This document shows positions 15,660 to 24,236 of a DNA stretch of 64,000 nt, piece after piece (the stretch's first letter is position 1; every line of letters starts with the position of its first letter). The position numbers and the translations under genes were made by a program. The stretch covers positions 3,421,001 to 3,485,000 of the forward strand of contig NZ_AP013294.1 of NCBI RefSeq assembly GCF_000829195.1. Direction: 5' to 3'. This DNA is from Bacillus sp. OxB-1. Lineage in GTDB: Bacteria > Bacillota > Bacilli > Bacillales_A > Planococcaceae. The notes beneath the pieces are model-generated. The model searched no databases, was not told the DNA's origin, and saw nothing but the letters and a program-made list of their open reading frames with translations.

Positions 15660-17171
15660 TTACTTCTTCCCGAACTGCTGTATCCGATGCTCTGCAATCG
15701 AGACATGTACGATTTTCTGTTCTGTGTAGAAATCAAATCCATAATGTCCGCCTTCGCGGCCGATTCCAGATGATTTGGAGCCGCCGAATGGCGTTCTCAA
15801 ATCGCGGACGTTTTGGGAGTTGACCCATAGCATACCGGCCTCGACTGCATGCGCCACGCGGTGGCCTTTCTTGATGTCGTTTGTCCAGACATAACCAGCC
15901 AGACCGTAGTTGATGTCGTTCGCCAATTTGATCGCTTCTTCTTCGTCTTTGAATGTCATGACCGCCATGACTGGTCCGAAGATTTCTTCCTGTGCCACGC
16001 GCATGCTATTGTCTGCGTTCAGAAGAAGTGTTGGCGCAACGAAGTTCCCTTTGGAGAATTCTTCCGGAATTTCAGCTGAGAAGATTTCACAGCCTTCTTC
16101 TTTTCCGATTTCCAAGTAGCTCTTCACTTTATTCCAATGGCCTTTATCGATCAATGCACCTACTTCTGTTTCAGGGTCTAGCGGGTCCCCGATACGGATG
16201 TTTTTGACACGCTCTTTCAACGCATCGACGAACTTGTCTTTGATCGACTCTTGTACGAATAGACGGGAGTTGGCTGTGCAGCGCTCACCGTTGAAAGAGA
16301 AAATTCCCCAAACAACTGCATCGAGTGCGCGGTCGAAATCTGCGTCTTCGAACACGATGATCGGCGATTTGCCGCCGAGTTCCATCGAGCAGCTTTTCAA
16401 TGTGTCCGCACTGTTTTTGATGATCGTCGAGCCTGTTGTCGTTTCACCTGTGAAGGAAATAAGCTGGACATCTTCGTGACGTACGAGTGCGTCACCCGCT
16501 GTTTCCCCGTAACCGTGGACAACGTTGAATACACCTTTCGGCAAATCTGCTTTGTCGATGATTTCCGCCAGCAGATTCGCTGTCAACGGAGATGATTCCG
16601 CTGGTTTCAGGATAACTGTGTTCCCTGTTGCCAATGCCGGAGCGACTTTCCAAGTTTCCAGCATGAATGGCGCGTTCCATGGAGTGATCAAGCCCGCTAC
16701 CCCAACCGGTTTATGGATCGTATAGTTGATGAATTCTTCATCCACTTGGTACGCATCACCGACGAGACGGGTTTTCACCATTTGTGCGTAGAAACGGAAG
16801 TTTTCTGCGGAACGGCTTACCATCGCACGCGTTTGTGCAATTGGAAGACCTGTATCCAAAGACTCCAAATATGCGATTTCCGGAAGGTGTTCATCGATCA
16901 GATCCGCGATCCGGTAGATGCATGCGAGTCTTTCCTCCAATTTCATCGTTCGCCATGGACCGTTGTCGAATGCCTCTCTTGCAGCTGCGACCGCTTTGTT
17001 GATATCTACCGCTCGGCCTTCTGCGACTTCGTTGATCTGTTCATTCGTGAACGGGTTTATATTTTTAATCGTTGCGCCGTCGACGCTTGGCACGAATTCG
17101 CCATTGATGTAAAGAAGGATGTCTTTCTGTTTCGTATGAGTCAACTCTTGTTGATCTTTTACAGAGGTCAT
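15660..17171 (-). CDS. hpaE: HpaE, 5-carboxymethyl-2-hydroxymuconate semialdehyde dehydrogenase
   Basis: NAD-dependent aldehyde dehydrogenase that oxidises the ring-cleavage product of homoprotocatechuate. The 503-residue protein has oxyanion Asn166 (TPWNAPF), general-base Glu264 (MELGGKSP) and catalytic Cys298 (FNGERCTANSRL). The C-terminal PFGGSKSSGIGREGGHYGFDFYTEQK matches the HpaE/2-hydroxymuconic semialdehyde dehydrogenase branch. ATG at 17171 follows AGGTGA. Last gene of the minus-strand hpa run; the assignment to HpaE relies on context as well as sequence. Confidence 0.92.
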   Translation of the reverse strand: MTSVKDQQELTHTKQKDILLYINGEFVPSVDGATIKNINPFTNEQINEVAEGRAVDINKAVAAAREAFDNGPWRTMKLEERLACIYRIADLIDEHLPEIAYLESLDTGLPIAQTRAMVSRSAENFRFYAQMVKTRLVGDAYQVDEEFINYTIHKPVGVAGLITPWNAPFMLETWKVAPALATGNTVILKPAESSPLTANLLAEIIDKADLPKGVFNVVHGYGETAGDALVRHEDVQLISFTGETTTGSTIIKNSADTLKSCSMELGGKSPIIVFEDADFDRALDAVVWGIFSFNGERCTANSRLFVQESIKDKFVDALKERVKNIRIGDPLDPETEVGALIDKGHWNKVKSYLEIGKEEGCEIFSAEIPEEFSKGNFVAPTLLLNADNSMRVAQEEIFGPVMAVMTFKDEEEAIKLANDINYGLAGYVWTNDIKKGHRVAHAVEAGMLWVNSQNVRDLRTPFGGSKSSGIGREGGHYGFDFYTEQKIVHVSIAEHRIQQFGKK

Positions 17172-17209
17172 GCGTGTTCACCTATTTTCTCTTCAGATTT
17201 TTTGGGAGG

Positions 17210-17232
17210 CCGGCAGCGGTTGGCACTGCCGG
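17210..17232. other. Intergenic hairpin between the aldolase gene and hpaE
   Basis: CCGGCAG (17210-17216) and CTGCCGG (17226-17232) form a 7-bp GC-rich stem without a following U-tract on either strand. It is more likely an mRNA processing or stabilising hairpin within the operon than a terminator. Confidence 0.45.
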
Positions 17233-17245
17233 TTGGATATGCGGA

Positions 17246-18169
17246 TTACTTCGCTGCGACTTCTTTTGGCAGGATGTCCAGGCTGATTAATGTTTCACGG
17301 ACTTCCTCTTGCAATTCAGCAGATGGCAAACCTAGTGGCATACGCAGTTTTGGAGTCGCTTTGCCCATCATGCCAAGTGCTGCTTTAACTGGTGCCGGGT
17401 TCGTATCTTTGAACAGCACATCGTTCAACGGCATGAGTTCGTAATGAAGATCTTGCGCTTTTGCGATATCTCCCGCTTCCCAAGCATTGTACAGTTCTGC
17501 TACGCGCTTCGGCTCGACGTTCGCTGTCGCACTGATGAAGCCAGCGCCGCCGATTGCAAGCATAGGGTAGCAAAGCAATTCGATTCCGGAGAACAATAGG
17601 AAGTCACGGCCGCAATTCAATAGGACACGGTTGACGTGTTCGAAGTCTTTGTTCGATTCTTTCGCACCGATGATGTTCGGGCAAGCTTCGACAAGACGCT
17701 TCATCGTGCTCACTTCCATGTTGACCGCGGAACGGCCCGGGATGTTATAGATGATGATAGGAATATTCACGGAATCTGCAACCGTTTTGAAGTGTTGGAA
17801 CAATGCTTCCTGGTTCGGCTTGTTGTAGTAAGGGACGATGACCATTGCAGCGTCTGCACCGATTTCTTCCGCATATTTCGTCAGTTCCATTGTTTCATCG
17901 TGGTTTGTAGAGCCTGTGCCTGGCGTGAAGAATACACGTCCATCGATCGTATCCTTCGCTAGTTTCATGATGCGTTTTCGTTCCTCAACTGTCATGGAGC
18001 TTGGCTCACCGCTCGTTCCAGTGACGGAAATCCCATGGCTGCCGCTTTCAATTTGCCAGTTAACAAGTTCCACAAATGTTTTTTCATCGATGGACCCGTC
18101 TTCGTTGAATGGTGTAATAACAGGGCAGATCGACCCTCTGATTTTCTTTCTTGCTTCTTCGTATGCCAC
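17246..18169 (-). CDS. DapA-family aldolase, candidate for the HpaI step
   Basis: 307-residue class I aldolase of the dihydrodipicolinate synthase family, with GTSGEPSSM, Tyr141 (IIYNIPGRS) and Schiff-base Lys170 (IIGAKES). GTG at 18169 was chosen because GAGGAG lies 7 bp upstream. It sits between hpaE and a succinate-semialdehyde dehydrogenase. Cleavage of 2,4-dihydroxyhept-2-ene-1,7-dioate to pyruvate and succinic semialdehyde is therefore the likely role, replacing the class II HpaI. True lysine-pathway DapA is a less likely reading given these neighbours. Confidence 0.8.
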   Translation of the reverse strand: MAYEEARKKIRGSICPVITPFNEDGSIDEKTFVELVNWQIESGSHGISVTGTSGEPSSMTVEERKRIMKLAKDTIDGRVFFTPGTGSTNHDETMELTKYAEEIGADAAMVIVPYYNKPNQEALFQHFKTVADSVNIPIIIYNIPGRSAVNMEVSTMKRLVEACPNIIGAKESNKDFEHVNRVLLNCGRDFLLFSGIELLCYPMLAIGGAGFISATANVEPKRVAELYNAWEAGDIAKAQDLHYELMPLNDVLFKDTNPAPVKAALGMMGKATPKLRMPLGLPSAELQEEVRETLISLDILPKEVAAK

Positions 18170-18203
18170 TATAATCGTCTCCTCTTCTATTGAATAAGTT
18201 AAA

Positions 18204-19661
18204 TTACAAGCCGGTTGAAATGAATTTCGTTTCCAGGAATTCACTTAGGCTGTCCGGACCGCCCTCTCGGCCAAGGCCACTTTCCTTAACGCCGCCGAAT
18301 GGACCTTGGACGGATGTGATCAATGCGTCGTTCACGCCGACCATTCCATATTCCAATGCTTCCGCAACGCGGATGGAACGGCTCAGATCGTTCGTATAGA
18401 AGTAAGAAGCCAATCCATAAACGGAATCGTTCGCCTTCTCGATCGCTTCTTCTTCCGTCTTGAATGTATATACAGGTGCAAGCGGACCGAATGTCTCTTC
18501 ATACGTGATGAGCATGCTCTCGTCCACATCGGAGAGGATTGTCGGTGCGTAAAAGAAGCCATTTTCATGCCCTTCCACTTTGCACTCTTCTCCTCCGGTA
18601 ACGATGACAGCGCCTTTTGACACAGCATCTTGCACTTGGTTTTTCACTTTATCCAAGCTGCCTGCATTGACAACCGGACCGAACTCGGTGTTTTCCTGCA
18701 AGCCATTCCCGATGACAAGCTGTTCTACTTTCGCCTTCATTTTATCCAAGAACTGGTCTTTTATCGATTCTTGAACGTAAATGCGGTTGGTGCAAATGCA
18801 AGTTTGCCCGCTATTGCGGAACTTGCTTGCTACTGCGCCTTCGACCGCTTTATCCAGATCAGCATCCTCGAAGACGATGAACGGGGCATGGCCGCCAAGT
18901 TCCATGGACACGCCTTTCACTTGTTCCGCCGCTTGTTTTAGCAACAGCTTTCCAACTTCCGTCGATCCGGTAAATGTAATTTTCCGGATACGCGAATCTT
19001 GCATCACTGCATTGCCAATTTTGGAAGAATTCCCTGTAACGAGGTTCAACACACCTTTCGGCAATCCAGCCGCTTCCGCGATTTTGAAAAACTCGACAGC
19101 ACTGCCCGGTGTTTGACTATCCGGCTTGAACACAACCGTACAACCTGCTGCCAGAGCTGGAGCAATCTTTCTTGTCACCATGGAGAGCGGGAAGTTCCAA
19201 GGTGTAATGGCCGCTACTGGTCCGACCGGCTGACGGATTGTCTGAAGGCGTTTAGATTTGATCGGCGAAGGGATGACGTCGCCGTATGTCCGTTTCGCTT
19301 CTTCCGCATTCCAAAGGACATATTCAGCCGCCGCACTCACTTCAGCGCGCGCTTCCCGAATCGGTTTGCCCATCTCTTCCGAAATCGTCCGCGCTAATTG
19401 ATCGGCGTTTTCAAGCAATAAATCATAAATGCGGACAAGGTATTTACTTCGCTTCGCTGCCGGAACAGCTGCCCACTCCTTGAATGCCGCGTGTGCCGCG
19501 TCAATCGCCTTTTTCGCATCCCGATCATCCCCGTAGGAGCCTTGACCAATCGTTTCTCCCGTAGCAGGGTTTACCACATTGTAATACTCTCCTGATTCCG
19601 GCTCTGTCCATGATCCATCGATATATAGATGATGCTTCTCTAATTTTGTCACTGTTTCCAT
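18204..19661 (-). CDS. gabD: Succinate-semialdehyde dehydrogenase
   Basis: 485-residue aldehyde dehydrogenase with Asn156 (TPWNFPLSM), Glu254 (SMELGGHAPFIVFED) and catalytic Cys288 in the NSGQTCICTNR motif typical of GabD-type enzymes. It would convert the succinic semialdehyde released by the pathway aldolase to succinate for the TCA cycle. ATG at 19661 follows AAAGGATG...GAGGA. Located directly before the aldolase gene, 34 bp apart. Confidence 0.9.
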   Translation of the reverse strand: METVTKLEKHHLYIDGSWTEPESGEYYNVVNPATGETIGQGSYGDDRDAKKAIDAAHAAFKEWAAVPAAKRSKYLVRIYDLLLENADQLARTISEEMGKPIREARAEVSAAAEYVLWNAEEAKRTYGDVIPSPIKSKRLQTIRQPVGPVAAITPWNFPLSMVTRKIAPALAAGCTVVFKPDSQTPGSAVEFFKIAEAAGLPKGVLNLVTGNSSKIGNAVMQDSRIRKITFTGSTEVGKLLLKQAAEQVKGVSMELGGHAPFIVFEDADLDKAVEGAVASKFRNSGQTCICTNRIYVQESIKDQFLDKMKAKVEQLVIGNGLQENTEFGPVVNAGSLDKVKNQVQDAVSKGAVIVTGGEECKVEGHENGFFYAPTILSDVDESMLITYEETFGPLAPVYTFKTEEEAIEKANDSVYGLASYFYTNDLSRSIRVAEALEYGMVGVNDALITSVQGPFGGVKESGLGREGGPDSLSEFLETKFISTGL

Positions 19662-19697
19662 TCCTCGATCACATCCTTTACCGTTTCCATTCGATGA

Positions 19698-20195
19698 TTA
19701 TTGCTGTTCCAGTTCTTTTAAATCGCGGTACTTTCCTTGGAAAAATAATAGCGGATCTCTTTCCGTCAAGATGACGCCCGTCACATGACCGATGAAAATG
19801 GTATGATCGCCCACCACATACTGACTGTGCAATTCGCAAGTGACGTTCGCCAAAGAATCCTCGATAATCGGAAGTCCTTGATGTGTCGTGAATTTCACTT
19901 CATGCTGCTCTTCTTTCAACTGACCAGCAAATTGCATCGATTCTTTTTGCTGGTCTTCAGACAAAATGTTCACTGCAAACTTTTTGGCCTTTTGGATATG
20001 CTCGAGCATCCGGGCGTTCTCCCCGACACTGATTGCCACCAACTTCGGATTCAATGAAATCGACATGAAGGCGTTGGCTGTCATGCCGTGGACACCGTCT
20101 TCGTTTTCCGTCGTTATTACTGTCACTCCTGTTGCGAAACTTCCCATGGCATTCCGGAATAAGCGGTCATCGATTTCTTTGTCTACTTGCTGCAT
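19698..20195 (-). CDS. hpaC: HpaC, flavin reductase component
   Basis: 165-residue NAD(P)H:flavin oxidoreductase of the short-chain HpaC family: FRNAMGSFATGVTVITTENEDGVHGMTANAFMSISLNPKLVAISV and a C-terminal VVGDHTIFIGHVTGV...DPLLFFQGKYRDL. It supplies FADH2 or FMNH2 to the HpaB monooxygenases encoded 6 and 15 kb away in this island. ATG at 20195 follows AAAGGGG. An AT-rich palindrome (20284-20297) lies about 90 bp upstream. Confidence 0.92.
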   Translation of the reverse strand: MQQVDKEIDDRLFRNAMGSFATGVTVITTENEDGVHGMTANAFMSISLNPKLVAISVGENARMLEHIQKAKKFAVNILSEDQQKESMQFAGQLKEEQHEVKFTTHQGLPIIEDSLANVTCELHSQYVVGDHTIFIGHVTGVILTERDPLLFFQGKYRDLKELEQQ

Positions 20196-20283
20196 GATGA
20201 AAGCCCCTTTCTATTGTTTAAATATAGTAGATAAACATATAGTGAATAAAGCAGATTCAAAACTTCTCTTACATCATATACTA

Positions 20284-20297
20284 AATCATATATGATT
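20284..20297. promoter_or_regulatory. AT-rich palindrome upstream of hpaC
   Basis: AATCATATATGATT is a perfect 14-bp palindrome, extendable to 16. It lies between hpaF and hpaC. Closely related sites occur before hpaG1, dctP, gntR and hpaB2/lysR, so it is a candidate operator for one of the island regulators. Confidence 0.65.
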
Positions 20298-20321
20298 TCA
20301 AATCATTTTTTCGACAATTCA

Positions 20322-20708
20322 CTACTTTTTAAATCTGGTGTGTATATTGTTTTGCTTATACGTTCCTGCTTCGCTGAATTCATATAATTCCATTGATAAT
20401 GCCAAAAAGCGCTTTGCCATCAACGGGGCGAAATGGTCCTTGATCACTTCGAACAAGGCGTCACAAGCTTCCTTTTTCACGTCCTCCGACCGCCCCGCTC
20501 CTATTTTCAACGTTGCATGGACGAACGCATCGTCTTCCGCGCCGTCCGCAACACGGTAATCGTGCAACTCAATCGCTCTGGAACGTATACCACCGATTGG
20601 AAATACCGAGCCCCTGGTAATCATCACTTCATGGATCTTCTCCAGCAGTTTCGGTATATCCGCTTCCTCTTTCAGATTATCCGTATATTCCACGATGAAA
20701 TGTGGCAT
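20322..20708 (-). CDS. hpaF: HpaF, 5-carboxymethyl-2-hydroxymuconate isomerase
   Basis: 128-residue tautomerase-superfamily protein starting MPHFIVEYTDNL, so the mature N-terminus is the catalytic proline. GGIRSRAIELHDYRVADGAEDDAFVHATLKIGAGRS and a C-terminal FLALSMELYEFSE match the CHMI family. It isomerises the product of HpaE before decarboxylation. ATG at 20708 follows AAGGAGGGG. Twelve bp downstream of hpaG2 in the same operon. Confidence 0.92.
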   Translation of the reverse strand: MPHFIVEYTDNLKEEADIPKLLEKIHEVMITRGSVFPIGGIRSRAIELHDYRVADGAEDDAFVHATLKIGAGRSEDVKKEACDALFEVIKDHFAPLMAKRFLALSMELYEFSEAGTYKQNNIHTRFKK

Positions 20709-20720
20709 CCGTACCCCTCC

Positions 20721-21479
20721 TTACTTAATGGCGAACTGTTCATCGCCGATGATCGTATTGACAAGACGTCCGACTCCTTCGACTTCCGTCACGACGACAT
20801 CGCCGACCTTCGTATCGACAGAACCTTTCGGTGTACCTGTCAAAATGATGTCATTTTCGCTCAATGTCATAAAGCTGCTCAAGTACTCGATGAGCATCGG
20901 GATATCAAAGATCATATCCGCCGTCGTTCCTTCTTGTACAAGTTCCCCATTGACATGCGTCGTCAATTTCAGATTCATCGGATCCTTCACATCTGCTGCA
21001 TCTACGAACCAAGGTCCCATCACCGTGCAAGTGTCACGGTTTTTCACCCGCAAATTCGGACGATAGTAGTTTTCCAAGTAATCCCGTATCGCATAGTCAT
21101 TCGCGACGCTATACCCTTTCACGTACTCATACGCGTCTTCTTTTTTCACATTGCGGGCAGTTTTTCCGATGATGACTGCCAATTCACATTCATAATGCAT
21201 ATACACCACATCAGCGGGACGTCGTGTAAAGGCATCATGCCCGATAAAGGTATTCGGTCCCTTGAGGAATACTAACGGTTCTTTAGGTGCCGCAAAAGCC
21301 AATTCCGCCGCATGATCCCCATAATTCAAGCCAAGTGCGAAGACGGTGCGCGGTTCAACGGGCGTCAGCCATGTCACTTCGTTCTCTTCGACTACCCGTC
21401 CATCGTCCAATTTCAAACGGCCTTCCCACTCGAGCGCCTCATGGATGGAACCGCCGTAAGCTACGCGTGCTTTTTTCAT
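20721..21479 (-). CDS. hpaG: HpaG2, decarboxylase/isomerase C-terminal half
   Basis: 252-residue FAH-superfamily enzyme: VFALGLNYGDHAAELAFAAPKEPLVFLKGPNTFIG, MHYECELAVIIGK, YSVANDYAIRDYLENYYRPNLRVKNRD and LTGTPKGS. It corresponds to the C-terminal domain of enterobacterial HpaG, split here into two genes. It acts on 2-oxohept-3/4-ene dioates by decarboxylation and isomerisation. ATG at 21479 overlaps the hpaG1 stop (ATGA) and follows GGGAGG. Confidence 0.92.
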   Translation of the reverse strand: MKKARVAYGGSIHEALEWEGRLKLDDGRVVEENEVTWLTPVEPRTVFALGLNYGDHAAELAFAAPKEPLVFLKGPNTFIGHDAFTRRPADVVYMHYECELAVIIGKTARNVKKEDAYEYVKGYSVANDYAIRDYLENYYRPNLRVKNRDTCTVMGPWFVDAADVKDPMNLKLTTHVNGELVQEGTTADMIFDIPMLIEYLSSFMTLSENDIILTGTPKGSVDTKVGDVVVTEVEGVGRLVNTIIGDEQFAIK

Positions 21480-22279
21480 TTCAATACCTCCCATGCTTCT
21501 GTCTCTGCCACAACTGATTCTTCCACTACATCATTTTCCAAACTGCCGACCCCTTCAATTTCAATCCGGACCGAATCGCCGACCTGAACACGCGGAGCCT
21601 GTTCCGGTATACCAACGAGCAATACATCGCCTGCGCTCAGCGTCATGAAATCCGTCACATCCGCCAGCAATTTGGCGATCGGGCGGATCAAGTTCGCAGT
21701 TGTATTTTCTTGGCGCAACTCTTCATTAATAAAAACACGAACTGCCAATTGACCAGGATTTTCCACTTCGTCCCGGTCTACAATCCATGGGCCAACCGGG
21801 CAAAATCCGTCCCGTGATTTGTGCTGGACCGCCGGGCGGTAAACGCTTGCATGCGGAACGCTTACATCGTTTACAATCGTATATCCTGCGATGAATTCAA
21901 ACGCTTCCGCTTCGCTCACTCGCGTCGCTTGCTTCCCGATAACCAGTCCGAGGCATGCGCCGACTTCCAGTTCAGTGATTCCTTCCGGCATCGGAATCAA
22001 TCCGCCATTCCGGTTGTATGTATTGGCCGGTTTAATATAAAGGATCGGTGCAAAAGGAGGTGCCTGATACGGTTTTTCATTCACCGCGTCCCCGAGTTGT
22101 TCCAAAGCCCCTTTATAATTGAGCGCCGTTCCGAAAATCGTTCCTTTCACCGGGGTGTCCAGCAGGACTTCATTCACATGATGAGTTTTCCCTGAAGCGG
22201 AAAAAATCCCTTCCTTCACATCAGCAACCACCTCAACCAATTCGTGGACGCCGAGCAGCTTGACCTTCGCCTTACTCAT
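21476..22279 (-). CDS. hpaG: HpaG1, decarboxylase/isomerase N-terminal half
   Basis: 267-residue FAH-superfamily enzyme matching the N-terminal domain of HpaG: TPVKGTIFGTALNYKGALEQLGDAV, PFAPILYIKPANTYNRNG, IVNDVSVPHASVYRPAVQHKSRDGFCPVGPW and FMTLSAGDVLLVGIPE. First gene of the hpaG1-hpaG2-hpaF-hpaC-gabD-aldolase-hpaE run. ATG at 22279 follows GGAGTGAGAGG. The catalytic split between G1 and G2 cannot be judged from sequence alone. Confidence 0.9.
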   Translation of the reverse strand: MSKAKVKLLGVHELVEVVADVKEGIFSASGKTHHVNEVLLDTPVKGTIFGTALNYKGALEQLGDAVNEKPYQAPPFAPILYIKPANTYNRNGGLIPMPEGITELEVGACLGLVIGKQATRVSEAEAFEFIAGYTIVNDVSVPHASVYRPAVQHKSRDGFCPVGPWIVDRDEVENPGQLAVRVFINEELRQENTTANLIRPIAKLLADVTDFMTLSAGDVLLVGIPEQAPRVQVGDSVRIEIEGVGSLENDVVEESVVAETEAWEVLK

Positions 22280-22340
22280 TCCTCTCACTCCTTATAGTAT
22301 CGAAATATATGAATCTTTCTAACTCATCTCTCTGTACATA

Positions 22341-22363
22341 ATCATATATTATTACATATATGA
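22341..22363. promoter_or_regulatory. AT-rich inverted repeat upstream of hpaG1
   Basis: ATCATATAT (22341-22349) and ATATATGAT (22355-22363) face each other across 5 bp, about 60 bp before the hpaG1 start. Same family of sites as at 20284-20297. The IS element begins only 60 bp further upstream. Confidence 0.6.
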
Positions 22364-22466
22364 TATCAAGAACTTCCTTTTCTCCATTGATTTACAGTAT
22401 TAGAAACCAGCTTCATCCAACAGAGGCCACTGAAAAAGTCCACTTAAGAGGGCTTATGCTAGAACT

Positions 22467-22593
22467 GTTGATTTCCGTTCCGAGCGGACGCTTTCCGTGG
22501 GGCGGGCGGTGAGCCTCCTCGTCGCTTCGCTTCTGCGGGGTCTCACCTGTCCCGCTAATCCCACAGGAGTCGCCGCTCTCCACTCCAATCAAC
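22467..22593. repeat. 127-bp GC-rich palindromic repeat inside the IS left end
   Basis: Starts GTTGATTTCCGTT and ends AATCAACGGAAATC, with GCGGACGCTTTCCG, GAGCCTCCTCG, GGGGTCTCACC and AGGAGTCGCCGC between. It shares ends and internal words with the 65-bp repeat at 755-819. It may be part of the IS or a repeat that inserted into it. Confidence 0.6.
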
Positions 22594-22628
22594 GGAAATC
22601 GCTCCATATAGTGATACAATAAAAACGT

Positions 22629-22676
22629 AAAAACAGCGATTCATCTCCTTTCATCGAGGAATAGATCGCTGTTTTT
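22629..22676 (+). terminator. Hairpin shielding the transposase gene
   Basis: AAAAACAGCGAT (22629-22640) pairs with ATCGCTGTTTTT (22665-22676), giving a 12-bp stem with a terminal U-run. Placed 40 bp before the transposase start, it should stop transcription entering from outside, a common feature of IS elements. Confidence 0.7.
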
Positions 22677-22715
22677 ATTGTATAATCAACGTATTAAATC
22701 CAGGTGGTGTTCCCG

Positions 22716-24176
22716 ATGATCTCCAATCAAGAAACCCTAAATCTCAGTCCATATATGGCTATTTACGATATCGTTGTCCCCAAAGATAATATGCTGCGTC
22801 AAATTAATGAACTTGTTGATTTCACATTCATTCTCGAGGAGTTGAAAAGTAAATATTGCTTGGATAATGGCCGCAACGCGGTGCCTCCGATTCGCATGTT
22901 TAAATATCTGCTGCTGAAGTCAATCTTCGATCTTTCGGATGTGGATGTAGTTGAACGTTCGAAATATGATATGTCCTTTAAATATTTCTTGGACATGGCT
23001 CCAGAAGATCCCGTGATTAATTCAAGTTCATTAACGAAATTCCGTAAACTTCGTCTTCAAGATGTAGGTTTAGTAGACATGCTTATTAATAAAACAGTTG
23101 AGATCGCACTGGAAGAAAATCTGATCAAAAGTAAAACCATCATCGTGGACGCGACGCATACAAAATCTCGATACAACCAAAAGTCACCCAAGGAATTTTT
23201 AATGGAGAAATCCAAAAATGTACGAAAAGCGGTCTATCAAATCGATGAGTCCATGAAAGAGAAATTCCCGCCTAAAACCACTTCTAACGAAGTGACAGAT
23301 GAAATTGCCTACTGTCGGAAGGTCATCTCCGTCGTTGAAGGCGAAGTTCACATTGCCCGAATTCCAGCTGTCCAGGAAAAATTAAATGTGTTAAAAGAAG
23401 TAGTCGAAGATTATACAGAACAGCTTAATTACTCAACAGATCCAGACGCACGTGTCGGTCATAAAACGGCTGACTCCTCTTTCTTCGGCTATAAAACACA
23501 TATCGCAATGAGCGATGAGCGACTCATTACCGCCGCAATTGTGACGACTGGTGAAAAAAGCGACGGTAAATATCTACAAGAATTGATTGAAAAAAGCCAA
23601 AAAACGGGTATGGAGATTGAAACGGTAATCGGAGATACCGCTTATTCGGAAAAAGATAATATCCTCTACACAAAAGAAAATGAGCTTGAATTGATATCGA
23701 AATTAAATCCCCAAATTACACATGGTGGCCGCACGAAAGAAGATGAATTTGAATTCAATAAGGATGCCGGAATGTATGTGTGTAAAGCTGGTCATTTGGC
23801 TATTCGCAAAGCGCGGACAGGCAAGAAAAACCAAGGAAAGAACCAAAAGCACACTTACTATTTTGACATTGAAAAATGTAAGGTATGTCCACTCCGCGAG
23901 GGCTGTTATAAAGAGGGGGCCAAGAGTAAAACGTATTCCATCTCGATAAAATCGACAGAACACAAGGAGCAGGAAGCGTTTCAAAATAGCGATGGGTTTA
24001 AGATGAAAGCCAAATCCCGCTATAAGATCGAAGCGAAGAATAGTGAATTAAAACAAAGACACGGGTACGATGTAGCCACATCCACGGGTCTATTTGGCAT
24101 GCAGATGCAGGGAGCCATGACCATTTTCGCTGTTAATCTCAAACGAATCATAACCTTAATGAAAGAAGCAAAGTAA
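22716..24176 (+). CDS. IS1182-family DDE transposase
   Basis: 486 residues. The N-terminal DUF772-like region (LNLSPYMAIYDIVVPKDNMLRQINELVDFTFILEEL...FKYLLLKSIFDLSDVDVVERSKYD) is followed by the catalytic core: first Asp in IIVDATHTKSRYN, second in VIGDTAYSEKDN and the Glu in YKIEAKNSELKQRHGYD. A Cys-rich knob (CPLREGCYKEGAKSKTYS) lies before the last motif. ATG at 22716 follows AGGTGG. The frame is intact, so the element may be active. Confidence 0.95.
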   Translation: MISNQETLNLSPYMAIYDIVVPKDNMLRQINELVDFTFILEELKSKYCLDNGRNAVPPIRMFKYLLLKSIFDLSDVDVVERSKYDMSFKYFLDMAPEDPVINSSSLTKFRKLRLQDVGLVDMLINKTVEIALEENLIKSKTIIVDATHTKSRYNQKSPKEFLMEKSKNVRKAVYQIDESMKEKFPPKTTSNEVTDEIAYCRKVISVVEGEVHIARIPAVQEKLNVLKEVVEDYTEQLNYSTDPDARVGHKTADSSFFGYKTHIAMSDERLITAAIVTTGEKSDGKYLQELIEKSQKTGMEIETVIGDTAYSEKDNILYTKENELELISKLNPQITHGGRTKEDEFEFNKDAGMYVCKAGHLAIRKARTGKKNQGKNQKHTYYFDIEKCKVCPLREGCYKEGAKSKTYSISIKSTEHKEQEAFQNSDGFKMKAKSRYKIEAKNSELKQRHGYDVATSTGLFGMQMQGAMTIFAVNLKRIITLMKEAK

Positions 24177-24196
24177 GAAAAACCAAAGAAAAAGAC

Positions 24197-24236
24197 ACCA
24201 TTTCGTTCGAAAAAATGAACGAGATGGTGTCTTTTT
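24197..24236 (+). terminator. Terminator inside the IS right end
   Basis: AAAGACACCATTTCGTTC pairs with GAACGAGATGGTGTCTTTTT over a short A-rich loop, followed by U residues. It ends transposase transcription and, being A-rich on its left, could also stop minus-strand transcripts coming from the regulator gene. Confidence 0.8.

Noticed and set aside
15019..15773. Several overlapping open frames over the long 21-bp array, both strands
   Set aside because: The frames stay open only because the 21-bp unit is a multiple of three. Units of 17-19 and 22 bp break the frame, no ribosome-binding site is present, and the composition is that of the repeat.
17246..18169. Lysine-pathway DapA
   Set aside because: Family membership is clear, but its place between hpaE and an SSDH in a catabolic operon makes a pathway aldolase the better reading.
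23703..23984. Minus-strand frame inside the transposase gene
   Set aside because: It lies wholly antisense to the transposase core and reads as the complement of its conserved motifs.
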